A stretch of 64,000 nucleotides of DNA from Novosphingobium sp. ST904 (GTDB taxonomy: Bacteria > Pseudomonadota > Alphaproteobacteria > Sphingomonadales > Sphingomonadaceae): NCBI RefSeq assembly GCF_001298105.1, contig NZ_LGJH01000165.1, forward strand, positions 62,001 through 126,000, written 5' to 3'. A program made the translations under genes and the position numbers. Below are positions 18,181-27,426 of this stretch, piece after piece (position 1 is the first letter of the stretch; each line of letters starts with the position of its first letter). The notes below the pieces were generated by a model that saw only the letters and a program-made list of their open reading frames with translations, made no database searches and had not been told where the DNA came from.

Positions 18181-18926
18181 GCCGGGGCGAGCTTCAGCGT
18201 ATCGGCATCGTCAACTTCGTCACGCGTACAGGCCGCCTTGCGCGGCTTGCCCTCGGCGTTGCGGTGTTCCTGTCGACGTTCGGCATCGACGTGACGGCGG
18301 GTCTTGCTGCACTGGGCATCGGCGGCCTTGCCCTCGCCCTTGGCGCGAGAAAGGCGGTGGAGGATCTGGTGGGCAGCATCATGGTGCTGGCCGACAAGCC
18401 GGTCAGGATCGGCGATCGCTGCAAGGTCAACGGGCGCATCGGCGACGTGGTCGACGTGGGAATGCGCTCGACGCGGATACGCACGCGGGAGCGTAGGCTT
18501 CTTACCATTCCCAAGAGCCAGTTCGCCGATGCAGAGATCGAGAACCTGACGCTGCGGGATCGCTTCTTCGTGGATCAGATATTCGGCGTCGGGTTTGATG
18601 TTCAGGTAGCCGGTGTCGAGGCGGTGCTCACCGCCTTGAGATCGGTACTGGAAGAAGACCCCGACTATATTCCAACGGCTTGCCCGGTTCGCTGTCTGGG
18701 TTTCAAGGAAGGGCTCTATACCTTCCAGATCCACAGCTACCTGCAAGGCCCGACATATGCCGAAGGCTTCGTTCGGCAGGAGCGGCTGTTGCTCGAACTG
18801 CTGCGCCGGCTTGACGCTATAGGCGTTTCCCCGTCACCGCCGCTTCATCGGATCGATCTGTCGGAGAGAAGTCCCGGCGCCTCTCGGGACTTTCCCCATG
18901 GCCAACCGGGGGCAAACCCTGATTAG
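18162..18926 (+). pseudogene. 5'-truncated MscS-family mechanosensitive channel
   Basis: The frame encodes the C-terminal half of an MscS-type channel: pore-lining helix LAALGIGGLALALGARKAVE, beta-domain VRIGDRCKVNGRIGDVVDVG and the C-terminal domain. At most one membrane span precedes the pore helix, whereas family members have several spans and often a periplasmic domain. The possible start (GTG at 18162) lies inside the narJ remnant on the opposite strand and has no ribosome site. Together with the truncated narJ it marks a junction at about 18130-18195 where both genes lost their 5' parts. Confidence 0.72.
18869..18892 (+). terminator. terminator-like hairpin at the end of the mscS fragment
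   Basis: AAGTCCCG (18869-18876) pairs perfectly with CGGGACTT (18885-18892) across an eight-base loop and is followed by TTCCCC. It lies within the last codons of the annotated frame, which suggests the original gene ended slightly earlier. A second perfect hairpin, CTTGCCGG/CCGGCAAG, lies at 18958-18980. Confidence 0.45.
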
Positions 18927-19084
18927 ATCGGGCGCAGCCGCGGGATATGATCGGGGACTTGCCGGGCCGCATCCGGCAAGCAGGGCAATGGTCGGGAAGC
19001 GTGGGAGCGCCCTCAGGGCGGCATCCCGCCTCCAGGTTTGCTCGCAATCCCAATCGCCGCAGGGCGTATCCGCAGGACGCATCT

Positions 19085-19950
19085 ATGAACCTAGAAGTCG
19101 ACAACTCGTTGGCCCTCATGAGGTCTTCGTCGCCCCTTTGCAGACCAATGCTGGTCGGGGCGGCGGTAGTTGCCACGTGCCTGTCGGCGCCTGCGGCCGC
19201 GCAGACGCTGGACAAGGACTATTGGATCGCGGTGCAGGCCTATTATCCGCGGATCGACACCAACGTCAGCGTGACGGCGAACACCAGTCAGACGGTCGGA
19301 TCCGACATCGATTTCGAACGCGATCTCGACATGGACAAGAACGAAATCCTGCCAGCGGTATCGGCAGCGCGCGCTTCGGGCGCATCGTCGTCGGCTTCGA
19401 TTTCTTCAAGCTGAAGCGGCAGGGCTCGGTCCAACTGGCTCGCGACATCGAGTTCGATGACGTGACATATCCCGCGTCCGCCCAACTCGGCAGCAGCTTC
19501 GACAGCGATATCTACCGGGTGACGGTCGGATATTCGTTCGTCAGTCGCAGCAACCTCGAAATCGGGGCTGCGATCGGTCTGCATGCAACCCGTTTCGACG
19601 TCGCGCTCGAAGGGGAGGCGACGGTCGGCGGTTCATCCGTGCAGGCCCGTCGGCGCGAGAAGAACGTCCTGGCTCCCATACCCACCATCGGTGCCTATGG
19701 GACGTACAGGATTGCGGACAGGTGGACGCTCAATGGCCGGGTCGATTACCTGTCGCTGAAGATTGGCGACTATGACGGCCGCCTCATCAATGCGCAGGCC
19801 GGCGTCAATTTCAAGGTGCTGGAAAACATCGATCTCGGCGCCGCCTATCGCTATGTCGATTACAGGGTCGGGATCGAAAAGGACGCGTGGGAAGGACGGG
19901 TTCGGTACAAGCTGCACGGTCCTGCCCTGCTCTTGCAGGCTTCGTTCTGA
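19085..19950 (+). CDS. outer-membrane beta-barrel protein, one frame disruption
   Basis: A protein of about 288 aa with a signal peptide after an extended N-terminus (cleavage near SAPAAAQ), then alternating hydrophobic strands such as YWIAVQAYYPR, RIVVGFDFFKLKRQG, NLEIGAAIGLHATRF, LINAQAGVNFKVLENIDLG and a C-terminal aromatic, LLLQASF, which fits barrel insertion. One base is missing near 19350, after DKNEILP; the next frame then runs to 19950. AGGA precedes the ATG at 19085; an inner ATG at 19118 would give a more standard signal peptide. It resembles small porin-like proteins of unknown ligand. Confidence 0.7.
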
Positions 19951-19980
19951 AGAAGGGGTGCCAAGCGGCGTCCAGGCCGC

Positions 19981-21093
19981 CTAGGCGGCGTGGTGGAACT
20001 CCTCGTCCAGCGAGGCGATCCGTTTCAAACGCGCTGCCTGAAGTCGGGAGAATAGCCCTGTCCGGCCGGGTATTCCTATCCCGGCCCCGCCATCGGCCGG
20101 ATCGATCGAGAGGAAATGTTGCGAGGGCGGTGCGTACTTCACGAAAATGCGCCGCACCGTGGAACGCGATTTTCCCGCAATCGCAACGGCCAGGGCGACC
20201 GGATCCTTTGTCATCGCGCGCAGCATGAAGGTGCCGAAAGATGCGAAGCGGCGCCTGGAAAGCCGGGCCTCCGCCAACAGCAGGTCTCGCTGGGCCGAAA
20301 TCCAGCGATCGAGCCAGCGGGGCGGATTGACGGCAGGATGGGCCTCGAGGAACAGGTCGCGCATCATCGCGTCCGAGCCGAGCATCCTTTCGCGGTTGCG
20401 CGACATGGTGCCCGGTCCCCGACGATATCCGACAAGATGCTCTGCCACCGATCCCAGCGGGGCGTGAGCGCAGAACATCAACTGCAGCAAATGATCCTCG
20501 CAGCCTTCGTATCCCGCATCCCTGAGGCCGGAATCGTAGCCACCTGCCCGGACCCAGGCGTCCTTTCTGAACACCATGCCGCTGCCGTTGCCCACGAGGT
20601 TTCGGTAGAGCATGCGGTAAGGGCCGATGTGGCACATGCGGTGAAGCGGGCTCGAGCCGATGATATTCGATCGATCGTCGATGAGGCGGAAGCCGGAAAA
20701 GGCACATTCGGCCGGTTCATCGGCCCTCGTCAGGACGGCTACGAGCTTGTGGAGATAGGAGGGGTGCCACAGGTCATCTGCGTCGATCGGTGCGATTAAA
20801 CTGCCGGAAGCACTCGAAATGCCGAGGTTGCGTGCGGCCGCAACGCCCTTGTTCGGGCTGGAAATGACGCGCACGCGTGCGTCCCTGTTCGCAAAACCTG
20901 ATGCAATGGCGTTCGTGCCATCCGAAGAACCGTCATCCACGACGATGACTTCGATGCCGGTATACGTTTGGCCTGTTACCGCCGCCAGGGTTTCGGCAAG
21001 GGTCGCCTCGGCATTGAACGCCGGGACGATCACCGATACCAGCGGGTTGCCGCCGCCGAAGCCGGCAGCGGGATCGCATCTGGTTTCCGTCAT
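19981..21093 (-). CDS. glycosyltransferase family 2
   Basis: A 370-aa GT-A glycosyltransferase. The nucleotide-sugar core is at residues 18-110: VSVIVPAFNAEATLAETL, VIVVDDGSSDGT, NKGVAAARNLG and the metal-binding DADD in APIDADDLW. The C-terminal part has GYEGCEDHLLQLMF, a usual acceptor or base region. No membrane span is seen, so it acts on the cytoplasmic face. It overlaps the GT4 gene by four bases (ATGA), and both are transcribed away from the epimerase-ABC exporter genes of the same glycan locus. Confidence 0.88.
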   Translation of the reverse strand: MTETRCDPAAGFGGGNPLVSVIVPAFNAEATLAETLAAVTGQTYTGIEVIVVDDGSSDGTNAIASGFANRDARVRVISSPNKGVAAARNLGISSASGSLIAPIDADDLWHPSYLHKLVAVLTRADEPAECAFSGFRLIDDRSNIIGSSPLHRMCHIGPYRMLYRNLVGNGSGMVFRKDAWVRAGGYDSGLRDAGYEGCEDHLLQLMFCAHAPLGSVAEHLVGYRRGPGTMSRNRERMLGSDAMMRDLFLEAHPAVNPPRWLDRWISAQRDLLLAEARLSRRRFASFGTFMLRAMTKDPVALAVAIAGKSRSTVRRIFVKYAPPSQHFLSIDPADGGAGIGIPGRTGLFSRLQAARLKRIASLDEEFHHAA

Positions 21094-22295
21094 CCCTTGG
21101 CTGCCTTTTCTCGGCGATCGCTGCGAATCAGATCCTCGAGCATTGCCTTGAATTCTCCGACCGGGTCGGGGCTGACGAGGCTCCTGGCGGCCTCCGCAGC
21201 CTGCCGCCCGATGGATGGCCATGATCCACGCTGCTGCCATGCTCGCTCAAGTGCGGCATCGAGCGCGGCTTCGGTGGCGGACTCTGCAAGGAATCCCGAC
21301 ACGCCGTCCTGCAAGGCCTCCCGGTTGCCGGCAACGTCCGTAACGATGGCGACGCGGCCGCTCAGCATCGCCTCGACAAGCGACAGCGGCAGTCCCTCGC
21401 ATCGGGACGGCAGGATCAGGCCGTGCGCCGTTTCCCAGATTTTCGCAGGGGTCGCCGAGTAGCCCGGGAACTGTACATTTTCGAGCCCGAGGTACGCGGC
21501 CATCCCCTTGAGCCCGTTTGCGTTGTGGCCGGAGCCATAGAACTGCACGGAAATGTCGCGGGTGCGCCATTTGGGCATCGCAAGGACGCGCAGCAGGAGA
21601 TCCTGGCCCTTTTCGCGGGCATCCAGCCGCGCCAGACATGCCAGCCGGACGCTTTCCTCCGCTCCGGCGCTCGGCCAGGGCAGGGGATTGGACCAGTCGG
21701 CATTGTAGGGATTACGTACGAGGATGCCGTTAGGCAGTGCCATTCCCAGTTGTTCTTCGGTGAGCCGGAGGTTGTGTTCGCTGACGAAGAATGCCCGCTG
21801 CGCCGCGCCGAATACACCGCGCAGTTCGGCATGCATGCGGTCGTGCGGCCAGTAGAGGTCGGAGGCTTTCTGGCTGACCAGGACGAAGGGAATGCCAAGC
21901 TTCCTGCATACTTCACCGGCATACCAGCCGTCGTAGTTGAGCCCTTGCGATACGACGACAAGGTCGGGCTGCAATGCGCGCAGGCCCCGGGCCAGCAGGC
22001 GATCCTGCAGATATCGCGAAGCTTTCCAGACCTGGCTTACGAGCTTGCGCAGCCGGGTCGGTGCATGGCGGGGGCCGGCGAGATCGTGAATGCGGCAGCC
22101 GGAACCGCGCAGGACTGTCGCTTCGCGGCTATCGGCGATGAATGGCTTGTACACGGACACCCGATGTCCGCCTTTCGCGAACGTCAGCGCGGTCCTGTAC
22201 CAGAGTTCCTCGCTGCCGCCCCAGACCTGGTTCGAGCTGATGAAGCAAATGTTTCGTGGCTTCGGGATGTGTGACGAGGCGGAAGAGTTCATCAT
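21090..22295 (-). CDS. glycosyltransferase family 4
   Basis: A GT-B glycosyltransferase of about 401 aa. The N-terminal domain opens ICFISSNQVWGGSEELWY; the C-terminal donor domain contains RLACLARLDAREKGQDLLL, LENVQFPGYSA and the EX7E motif in PSRCEGLPLSLVEAMLSG. It builds a surface polysaccharide from nucleotide sugars. The start is uncertain: ATG codons at 22307, 22295 and 22292 are in frame and none has a good ribosome site; 22295 is used. The 183-base divergent gap to the epimerase gene should carry both promoters. Confidence 0.87.
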   Translation of the reverse strand: MMNSSASSHIPKPRNICFISSNQVWGGSEELWYRTALTFAKGGHRVSVYKPFIADSREATVLRGSGCRIHDLAGPRHAPTRLRKLVSQVWKASRYLQDRLLARGLRALQPDLVVVSQGLNYDGWYAGEVCRKLGIPFVLVSQKASDLYWPHDRMHAELRGVFGAAQRAFFVSEHNLRLTEEQLGMALPNGILVRNPYNADWSNPLPWPSAGAEESVRLACLARLDAREKGQDLLLRVLAMPKWRTRDISVQFYGSGHNANGLKGMAAYLGLENVQFPGYSATPAKIWETAHGLILPSRCEGLPLSLVEAMLSGRVAIVTDVAGNREALQDGVSGFLAESATEAALDAALERAWQQRGSWPSIGRQAAEAARSLVSPDPVGEFKAMLEDLIRSDRREKAAKG

Positions 22296-22478
22296 GTGCC
22301 ATCGCATAGGGGCATGGGAAAGCGGATGCCAGATGCATGACGGCATTCTGCGCCGGGAAAATAGCGAACGCCGACCTATTCGTGAATTTTTCCGGAAGTG
22401 TTGAAAAGGCAATACTATTTTCTTCAGGTCTCGGGATTTTCTGCTAAGGGGAAATTTCAGCTGTTCGGGGGCGAACTC

Positions 22479-23387
22479 ATGATTTTGATTACCGGGTCGG
22501 AAGGCCTCGTTGGGCGCGCGACCATTCGCGCACTTGCAGACCGCGGGATTTCCTGCCGTCAATTCGATATCGCACGCGATCCCGGGCAGGACACCCGTAA
22601 TGAGCGTTCGCTCGAGGCCGCGGTGGAGGGCGTGGACGGCGTTCTTCATCTCGCAGCCGTTTCGCGGGTCGTTTGGGCGCAGCGTGATCCCAAGCTTGCG
22701 CAGGAGGTCAACGTGGCCGCCACGCAGAAGCTGGTCGATACCGTGATCCGGCAGAAGACCCGTCCGTGGATGATCTTTGCCAGCAGCCGCGAGGTCTACG
22801 GCGAACAAGGCAGCCTTCCCGTGCACGAAGACGCCGAACTCAGCCCGATGAACATCTATGCCCGTTCCAAGGTCGCGGGAGAACAGATGGTCGCTGCGGC
22901 GCGGGAGGCCGGCGTGGTTTCCAATATCGTCCGGCTTTCCAATGTCTACGGATGCACGCGCGACCATGCAGACCGCGTTGTCACGGCTTTCGCCCATACC
23001 GCGGCACTGGGCGGAGAGCTTCGCCTTGACGGTCCGGAAAACATGTTCGACTTCACGCATGTCGATGACGTCGCGCGCGGGCTGGTTGCCCTGATCGAAG
23101 CGACGCAGACAGGGAAAATCCTGCCACCGATCCACTTGCTGACCGGGCGGGGCACAACCTTGCAGATGCTTGCCGATCTGGCGGGACGCGTGGCACGCAA
23201 GCCGGTCAGCGCGCGTAACGCACCCTCGCGCACTTACGATGTCGCCCGGTTCTATGGAGATCCGTCGCGTGCGAAGGAGCTTCTTGGCTGGCAGGCGGAA
23301 GTAGACATCGAAACGGGCTTTGCGCGCCTCGCGGACAATTTCTTCGAAGAGGCGGAGGCGAAGACTTCATCGCTCGCGCTTGCGTAA
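22479..23387 (+). CDS. NAD-dependent epimerase/dehydratase (extended SDR)
   Basis: A 302-aa nucleotide-sugar modifying enzyme. The Rossmann motif is TGSEGLVGRA (about residues 5-14), the active-site triad appears as SSREVYG and YARSKVAGE (YxxxK), and later RLSNVYG and FDFTHVDDVARGL are typical of UDP-sugar epimerases. GGGGG lies upstream of the ATG at 22479. It leads the rightward part of the glycan cluster, so it probably makes the donor sugar used by the transferases or the exported chain. Confidence 0.88.
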   Translation: MILITGSEGLVGRATIRALADRGISCRQFDIARDPGQDTRNERSLEAAVEGVDGVLHLAAVSRVVWAQRDPKLAQEVNVAATQKLVDTVIRQKTRPWMIFASSREVYGEQGSLPVHEDAELSPMNIYARSKVAGEQMVAAAREAGVVSNIVRLSNVYGCTRDHADRVVTAFAHTAALGGELRLDGPENMFDFTHVDDVARGLVALIEATQTGKILPPIHLLTGRGTTLQMLADLAGRVARKPVSARNAPSRTYDVARFYGDPSRAKELLGWQAEVDIETGFARLADNFFEEAEAKTSSLALA

Positions 23388-23459
23388 CGGGGCAGGGCAT
23401 CCGGTGCTGGGAAAGTCGGCTCGGGAAATGCGTGCGTTGAGCCTTGGGCAAGTCTCGTA

Positions 23460-24227
23460 ATGAAGGCCTCATTCAACCGGTTGCTGCATGTGCTGCGGCT
23501 CAGCGCGGCTCTGTTCCGGGCGTCTCTTCGCGCAAGAGCGCGGCGTTCGCTGCTGGGCCATCTCTGGCTTTTCATTCCGGCGCTCGTGGCTTGCCTCGTT
23601 ACAGGATTCCTGCGCAATCGGGGCAACCTGAATTTCGACGTGCCGGGCATGCCCTACGTCTTCTTCGTGTTTGCCGGCATGAGCTTCTGGCAGGTATTCG
23701 TCGATGCGCTGGGGGCTCCGCTGGCCCAGCATTCGCAGAACCGGTCGATTGTGTCCCGCATCCGGTTCCCACATGAGGCATTGACGTTGGCGGGCCTGTG
23801 GAACGTCCTGCTTAGCGCTGCAGTTCGGATCTGCGGGGTACTCATCCTCTGCGCCGTGGTCGGCGTGCATGTCGGGGGCAGTATCGTCTGGCTCCCGTTG
23901 GCGGTTTTGGCATTGGCCCTGTTGGGACTGGGGCTGGGGTTGCTGTTGACCCCGCTCGGCCTGCTTTATGACGATATCGGGCGTGCGCTTCCCATGGCGA
24001 CCACGCTGCTGTTCTTTGTCATGCCGGTTGCCTATCCCTTGGCGGCAACGGGGTGGGAAGCCTTCAACCCCGTGCTGCCGCTGATTAACGCCGCCCGCGC
24101 ATCGATCGTCGGTGCATCTGTCGCCGACCCTTTGTGGTTGCCGCTCGTCGTCGGTGTGCTGGCGCTTGCCGTGGCTTTTCCGTTTTACCGGATCGCGCAG
24201 CCCGAACTGATCGAGCGTATGGGATGA
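23460..24227 (+). CDS. ABC-2 polysaccharide export permease (Wzm/KpsM-like)
   Basis: A 255-aa inner-membrane protein with six hydrophobic spans. The cytoplasmic N-terminus with RARRSLLGHLWLFIPALV matches the amphipathic gate helix of the Wzm/KpsM/RfbA family, and the periplasmic loop near ATGWEAFNPVLPLINAAR matches the conserved late loop. It forms the channel for a lipid-linked glycan. Its stop overlaps the ATPase start (ATGA), so the two subunits are made together. Confidence 0.88.
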   Translation: MKASFNRLLHVLRLSAALFRASLRARARRSLLGHLWLFIPALVACLVTGFLRNRGNLNFDVPGMPYVFFVFAGMSFWQVFVDALGAPLAQHSQNRSIVSRIRFPHEALTLAGLWNVLLSAAVRICGVLILCAVVGVHVGGSIVWLPLAVLALALLGLGLGLLLTPLGLLYDDIGRALPMATTLLFFVMPVAYPLAATGWEAFNPVLPLINAARASIVGASVADPLWLPLVVGVLALAVAFPFYRIAQPELIERMG

Positions 24228-25495
24228 GCGAAATCTACGCCATCGATGTCCGGCACCTGAGCAAGAAATACTGCCCGAACCTGCGGCGATCGCTGGCATA
24301 TGCCGTGCGGGATACCCTGGCCCGTCTGCTTCCGTGGCTGCGACCATACCCGTCGCTTCGGAAGGGCGAATTCTGGACGCTCGACGATGTGTCGCTGCAG
24401 GTTCGACGCGGCGAAGGCCTTGCGATCATCGGGCACAACGGCGCAGGCAAGAGTACGCTGCTCAAGATCATCTATGGCTTGCTGGAGCCCGACCACGGTT
24501 CGGCGCGGACTTCGGGCAAGGTAGTGGGCCTGCTTGACCTTGGAGCGGGGATCGACCCGCTGTTGACGGGCGCGGAGAACATCGTCGTGGTCGCGATGTT
24601 GCACGGCCTCGGACGCAAGGCGGCCAGGAACCTGATCCCGTCGGTCCTCGATTTCTCACAGTTGCAGGAGGCCGCCGATACGATCGTGCAGGTCTACAGC
24701 GCGGGAATGAAGGCGCGGCTCTCCTATGCCATCGCGGTTATGCTGCGGCCGGAAATCCTGCTGATCGACGAGGTCCTGGCCGTTGGCGATCTTGCGTTCC
24801 AGCGCAAGTGCATCAGCCATCTCGAACAGTTCATGGCAGGCGGCGGAACCCTGTTGCTGGTCTCCCATGTGCCCCATCATGTGCAGAAGGCCTGCAGTCG
24901 TGCCGTCCTGCTGGACCAGGGGAAGGTGGTGGCGTCGGGACATGTCGGTGACGTGGTCCGCCAGTATCTGGAACGGCGCCCGCTGGACATTCGTGCGGCG
25001 GACCAGATAGCGGCGGCGCCGTTCCGTGTTCTCCGCTTGTCTTTGAACCATGCCCGGGGCGGAGCCGCGCGCTGCGGGGAGCCGGCAGAAGTGGTCATGG
25101 AACTGGAAGCCGACGAGGATCTGAGCGCATTCTGCGGCTTTTCGATCCACTCGCAGGATGGCTGGACCTGCATCAGTTCCTCCTTCGATCGCGAAGCGCG
25201 CATTCTTTCCCCCGGGCGCTCGACGTTGCGCTGCGAAATCGCATCGCTTCCGTTGGTCGCCGGCACGTTCCTGCTGCGACCGATCCTGGCCGATAGCGTG
25301 GCGTTGCAAGTCCTTCCTCTCGGCGGACCTGATGGAGGTGGATCGCGCTTCGATGTCGTAGGCGAGGCGGACCTGTTTTCCAATGGCGAGAAGCAGTTGG
25401 GCCAATTGGTCCATATGGACGCATGCTGGATGGACCCGGACGCAAACGGGTCCGTGAGGCAACCCGTCGCCAGCGGCGAAGCCGTGCTTCCTTAG
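24224..25495 (+). CDS. ABC polysaccharide export ATPase (Wzt-like) with C-terminal domain
   Basis: A 423-aa ATPase. Walker A is GHNGAGKST, the degenerate family signature VYSAGMKARLSYA replaces LSGGQ as usual in Wzt/TagH proteins, and Walker B is ILLIDEVLAVGD. Residues about 265-423 form an extra beta-rich domain after QYLERRP, comparable to the Wzt C-terminal domain that recognises the modified non-reducing end of O-antigen. This implies that the exported chain is capped. It pairs with the permease upstream. Confidence 0.9.
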   Translation: MSEIYAIDVRHLSKKYCPNLRRSLAYAVRDTLARLLPWLRPYPSLRKGEFWTLDDVSLQVRRGEGLAIIGHNGAGKSTLLKIIYGLLEPDHGSARTSGKVVGLLDLGAGIDPLLTGAENIVVVAMLHGLGRKAARNLIPSVLDFSQLQEAADTIVQVYSAGMKARLSYAIAVMLRPEILLIDEVLAVGDLAFQRKCISHLEQFMAGGGTLLLVSHVPHHVQKACSRAVLLDQGKVVASGHVGDVVRQYLERRPLDIRAADQIAAAPFRVLRLSLNHARGGAARCGEPAEVVMELEADEDLSAFCGFSIHSQDGWTCISSSFDREARILSPGRSTLRCEIASLPLVAGTFLLRPILADSVALQVLPLGGPDGGGSRFDVVGEADLFSNGEKQLGQLVHMDACWMDPDANGSVRQPVASGEAVLP

Positions 25496-25527
25496 TCGCC
25501 GCACTGCTGCTGAAGAGAAGGATTTTC

Positions 25528-26553
25528 ATGTCTGATACCGCCGCCATGCGGTCCGCTATACGGTCGGGCCTTGCCTATCTGGAATCTGTCCAGCTTGAGA
25601 GCGGCGAACTCCCTTCGTTCAGCGCGCATTCCTGCGACATGATCGAGCGCAGGGTATCCGATCCCTGCGTGTTCGTGACAGCATTTATCGCCAATGTACT
25701 GGCCGAGTGCCCGCAGGCAGCCCTCATATTTGAGCGCGCGTGCTCCTTCCTGACGAGGGAGCGCGAAGCGGGAGGGTTCTTCCGGTACTGGAAAAAAGGG
25801 CATCACGGGCAATACGTACCGTTGGACGTCGACGATACGGCGCTGGGGGCCGCCGCGCTCGGGAAGCTGGGGCGTCAGTCCGACAATCGAGCCGTCCTGC
25901 TTGAGAACCGCGATCCTCACGGCATGTTCTATACCTGGATCGTGCCGTCGAGGGGGCGCCGACACTGGCGACTGATCGGTCGCGACTGGCGGCAGGCGTT
26001 TGCCCCGCTGCGAAGCAGGCAACTCTTCGCATCAGGCAGAATCGAGCGGGACGATGTAGATGCGGGAATAAACGCGAACGTCCTTGTCTGGCTCGGGAGC
26101 TTCGAAGGCGACGACCGTGTCATCGACAAGCTGGTTGAAATCCTGCGCGGGGGCAGGGAGCCAAGCTGCGACAGATATTACAACGATCCCTTCCTTATAC
26201 TTTACATGTTTTCCCGCGCGCTCGTCGGCCGGAGTGAGGAGGCCCGCTCCCTTATCCTGTCCAGGACCTCGGTTTCGCCGGAGGCGCCGGCAATCCATGT
26301 TGCGCTGGCAATCCTGGTTCGCTCGATTTGGGGGGCTCCCATCGATGAAGACTGGATCGACCGGCTGTTGCTCGCCCAGCAGCCAGCCGGCGAATGGCCT
26401 ATCGCACCCCTTTATGTAGCCTCTCGCGAGAGGAGGGGGTATCTCGACTTTGCGCCTGCACCGGAAAAGGTCTGGCGCGTTGGCAGCGAGGCCATGACGA
26501 CGGCGTTGAGCGTAAGCGCCCTCGATCGCGCCCTGGCGGGCAGAGAAGGGTGA
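25528..26553 (+). CDS. alpha-toroid protein with DxDD motif (terpene-cyclase/prenyltransferase fold)
   Basis: A 341-aa, mainly helical protein without signal peptide. Repeated helical hairpins with small residues (SGLAYLESVQLESGELPSF, LLLAQQPAGEWPI) match the squalene-oxidase/prenyltransferase alpha-toroid repeat. YVPLDVDDTALGAAALGKLG, near residue 100, contains DVDDTA, the DxDDTA general-acid motif of class II terpene cyclases. It is about half the length of a full squalene-hopene cyclase. It lies between the exporter ATPase (32 bases) and the sulfotransferase (overlap GTGA), so it belongs to the glycan operon. Whether it is a cyclase or a glycan-handling toroid is not known. Confidence 0.72.
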   Translation: MSDTAAMRSAIRSGLAYLESVQLESGELPSFSAHSCDMIERRVSDPCVFVTAFIANVLAECPQAALIFERACSFLTREREAGGFFRYWKKGHHGQYVPLDVDDTALGAAALGKLGRQSDNRAVLLENRDPHGMFYTWIVPSRGRRHWRLIGRDWRQAFAPLRSRQLFASGRIERDDVDAGINANVLVWLGSFEGDDRVIDKLVEILRGGREPSCDRYYNDPFLILYMFSRALVGRSEEARSLILSRTSVSPEAPAIHVALAILVRSIWGAPIDEDWIDRLLLAQQPAGEWPIAPLYVASRERRGYLDFAPAPEKVWRVGSEAMTTALSVSALDRALAGREG

Positions 26554-27416
26554 GCGTTCACCTTGTGCATGTCGGATATCCCAAGACGGGTTCCACTTAC
26601 CTGCAGTCCTGGTTTTCCCGGCATCCCGACATCCTGTTCGAACCCTATCATCTTGGCGGCAGTGCCGGCCCCCTCGGGTTCGCGTGGCAGGCGGTCTGCG
26701 GCGAGGCCGGCAAGGCTCGTGTCACGAGTTGCGAAGACCTTTCGGTACCGGCCATCAGGCCTGAAGACTGGCCTCGAATGGCCCAGGCCCAGCGCGCGGT
26801 CTGCGATCACCTGCACGCTCTTTTCCCGAGTGCGCATATCCTGATAATTACGCGGGGGTGGCGAGAGGTTATTCGCTCGGCACATTCGCAGCTCGTAGCC
26901 ATGGGCTGGCACGAACAGCTCGAGACTTTCCTGGCTTCGCCGGCCGCGCAGTCGGTCATTCCGGTTGTCATGGACTATGACAGGCTGGTGTCCTGGTATC
27001 GGGAATTGTTCGGCGAGCGCGTGACGGTTCTGCCCTATGAACTCCTGCGCGCCGATCCCGCTGCCTTTCTCGCCGTCGTCGAAGGGATACTTGGCGTGGT
27101 TTCGGGGCCGATCTCGGCAGCAGCGGAGAACGTAAGGCTCTCGCAGGCGGAGTTGAACGCCTATCCGAGAATTGCGAATGCCATTCGCAAGCTGCCGTCT
27201 CGGAAGCTGCGCAAGGCGCTCACGCTGCTTCATGTTCGAATGGCGAACTCGCGCCTGGGGCCGCATGTGGCGCGATTGGTCGACAGGATGGTGCCGGTTT
27301 CCGCCATCACCGAATTGCACCTTCCGGATCCTGTGCTGCAGGAAATACTGGCCGGTTCAACAAGGCTGGTCGAAGATCCCTGCTATCGGGACTACGCGGC
27401 GCTTTATACCGGCTGA
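26550..27416 (+). CDS. sulfotransferase family protein
   Basis: A 288-aa cytoplasmic enzyme. The PAPS 5'-phosphosulfate loop is HVGYPKTGSTYLQSWF at the N-terminus, and the 3'-phosphate-binding block is LIITRGWREVIRSAHSQL with the conserved Arg and Ser. It would transfer sulfate from PAPS to a sugar hydroxyl. The start is a GTG at 26550 that overlaps the previous stop (GTGA); no in-frame ATG lies near the loop. It is the last gene of the rightward glycan operon and would make the exported polymer or its cap sulfated. Confidence 0.85.
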   Translation: MSVHLVHVGYPKTGSTYLQSWFSRHPDILFEPYHLGGSAGPLGFAWQAVCGEAGKARVTSCEDLSVPAIRPEDWPRMAQAQRAVCDHLHALFPSAHILIITRGWREVIRSAHSQLVAMGWHEQLETFLASPAAQSVIPVVMDYDRLVSWYRELFGERVTVLPYELLRADPAAFLAVVEGILGVVSGPISAAAENVRLSQAELNAYPRIANAIRKLPSRKLRKALTLLHVRMANSRLGPHVARLVDRMVPVSAITELHLPDPVLQEILAGSTRLVEDPCYRDYAALYTG

Positions 27417-27426
27417 CCATCTCTCC

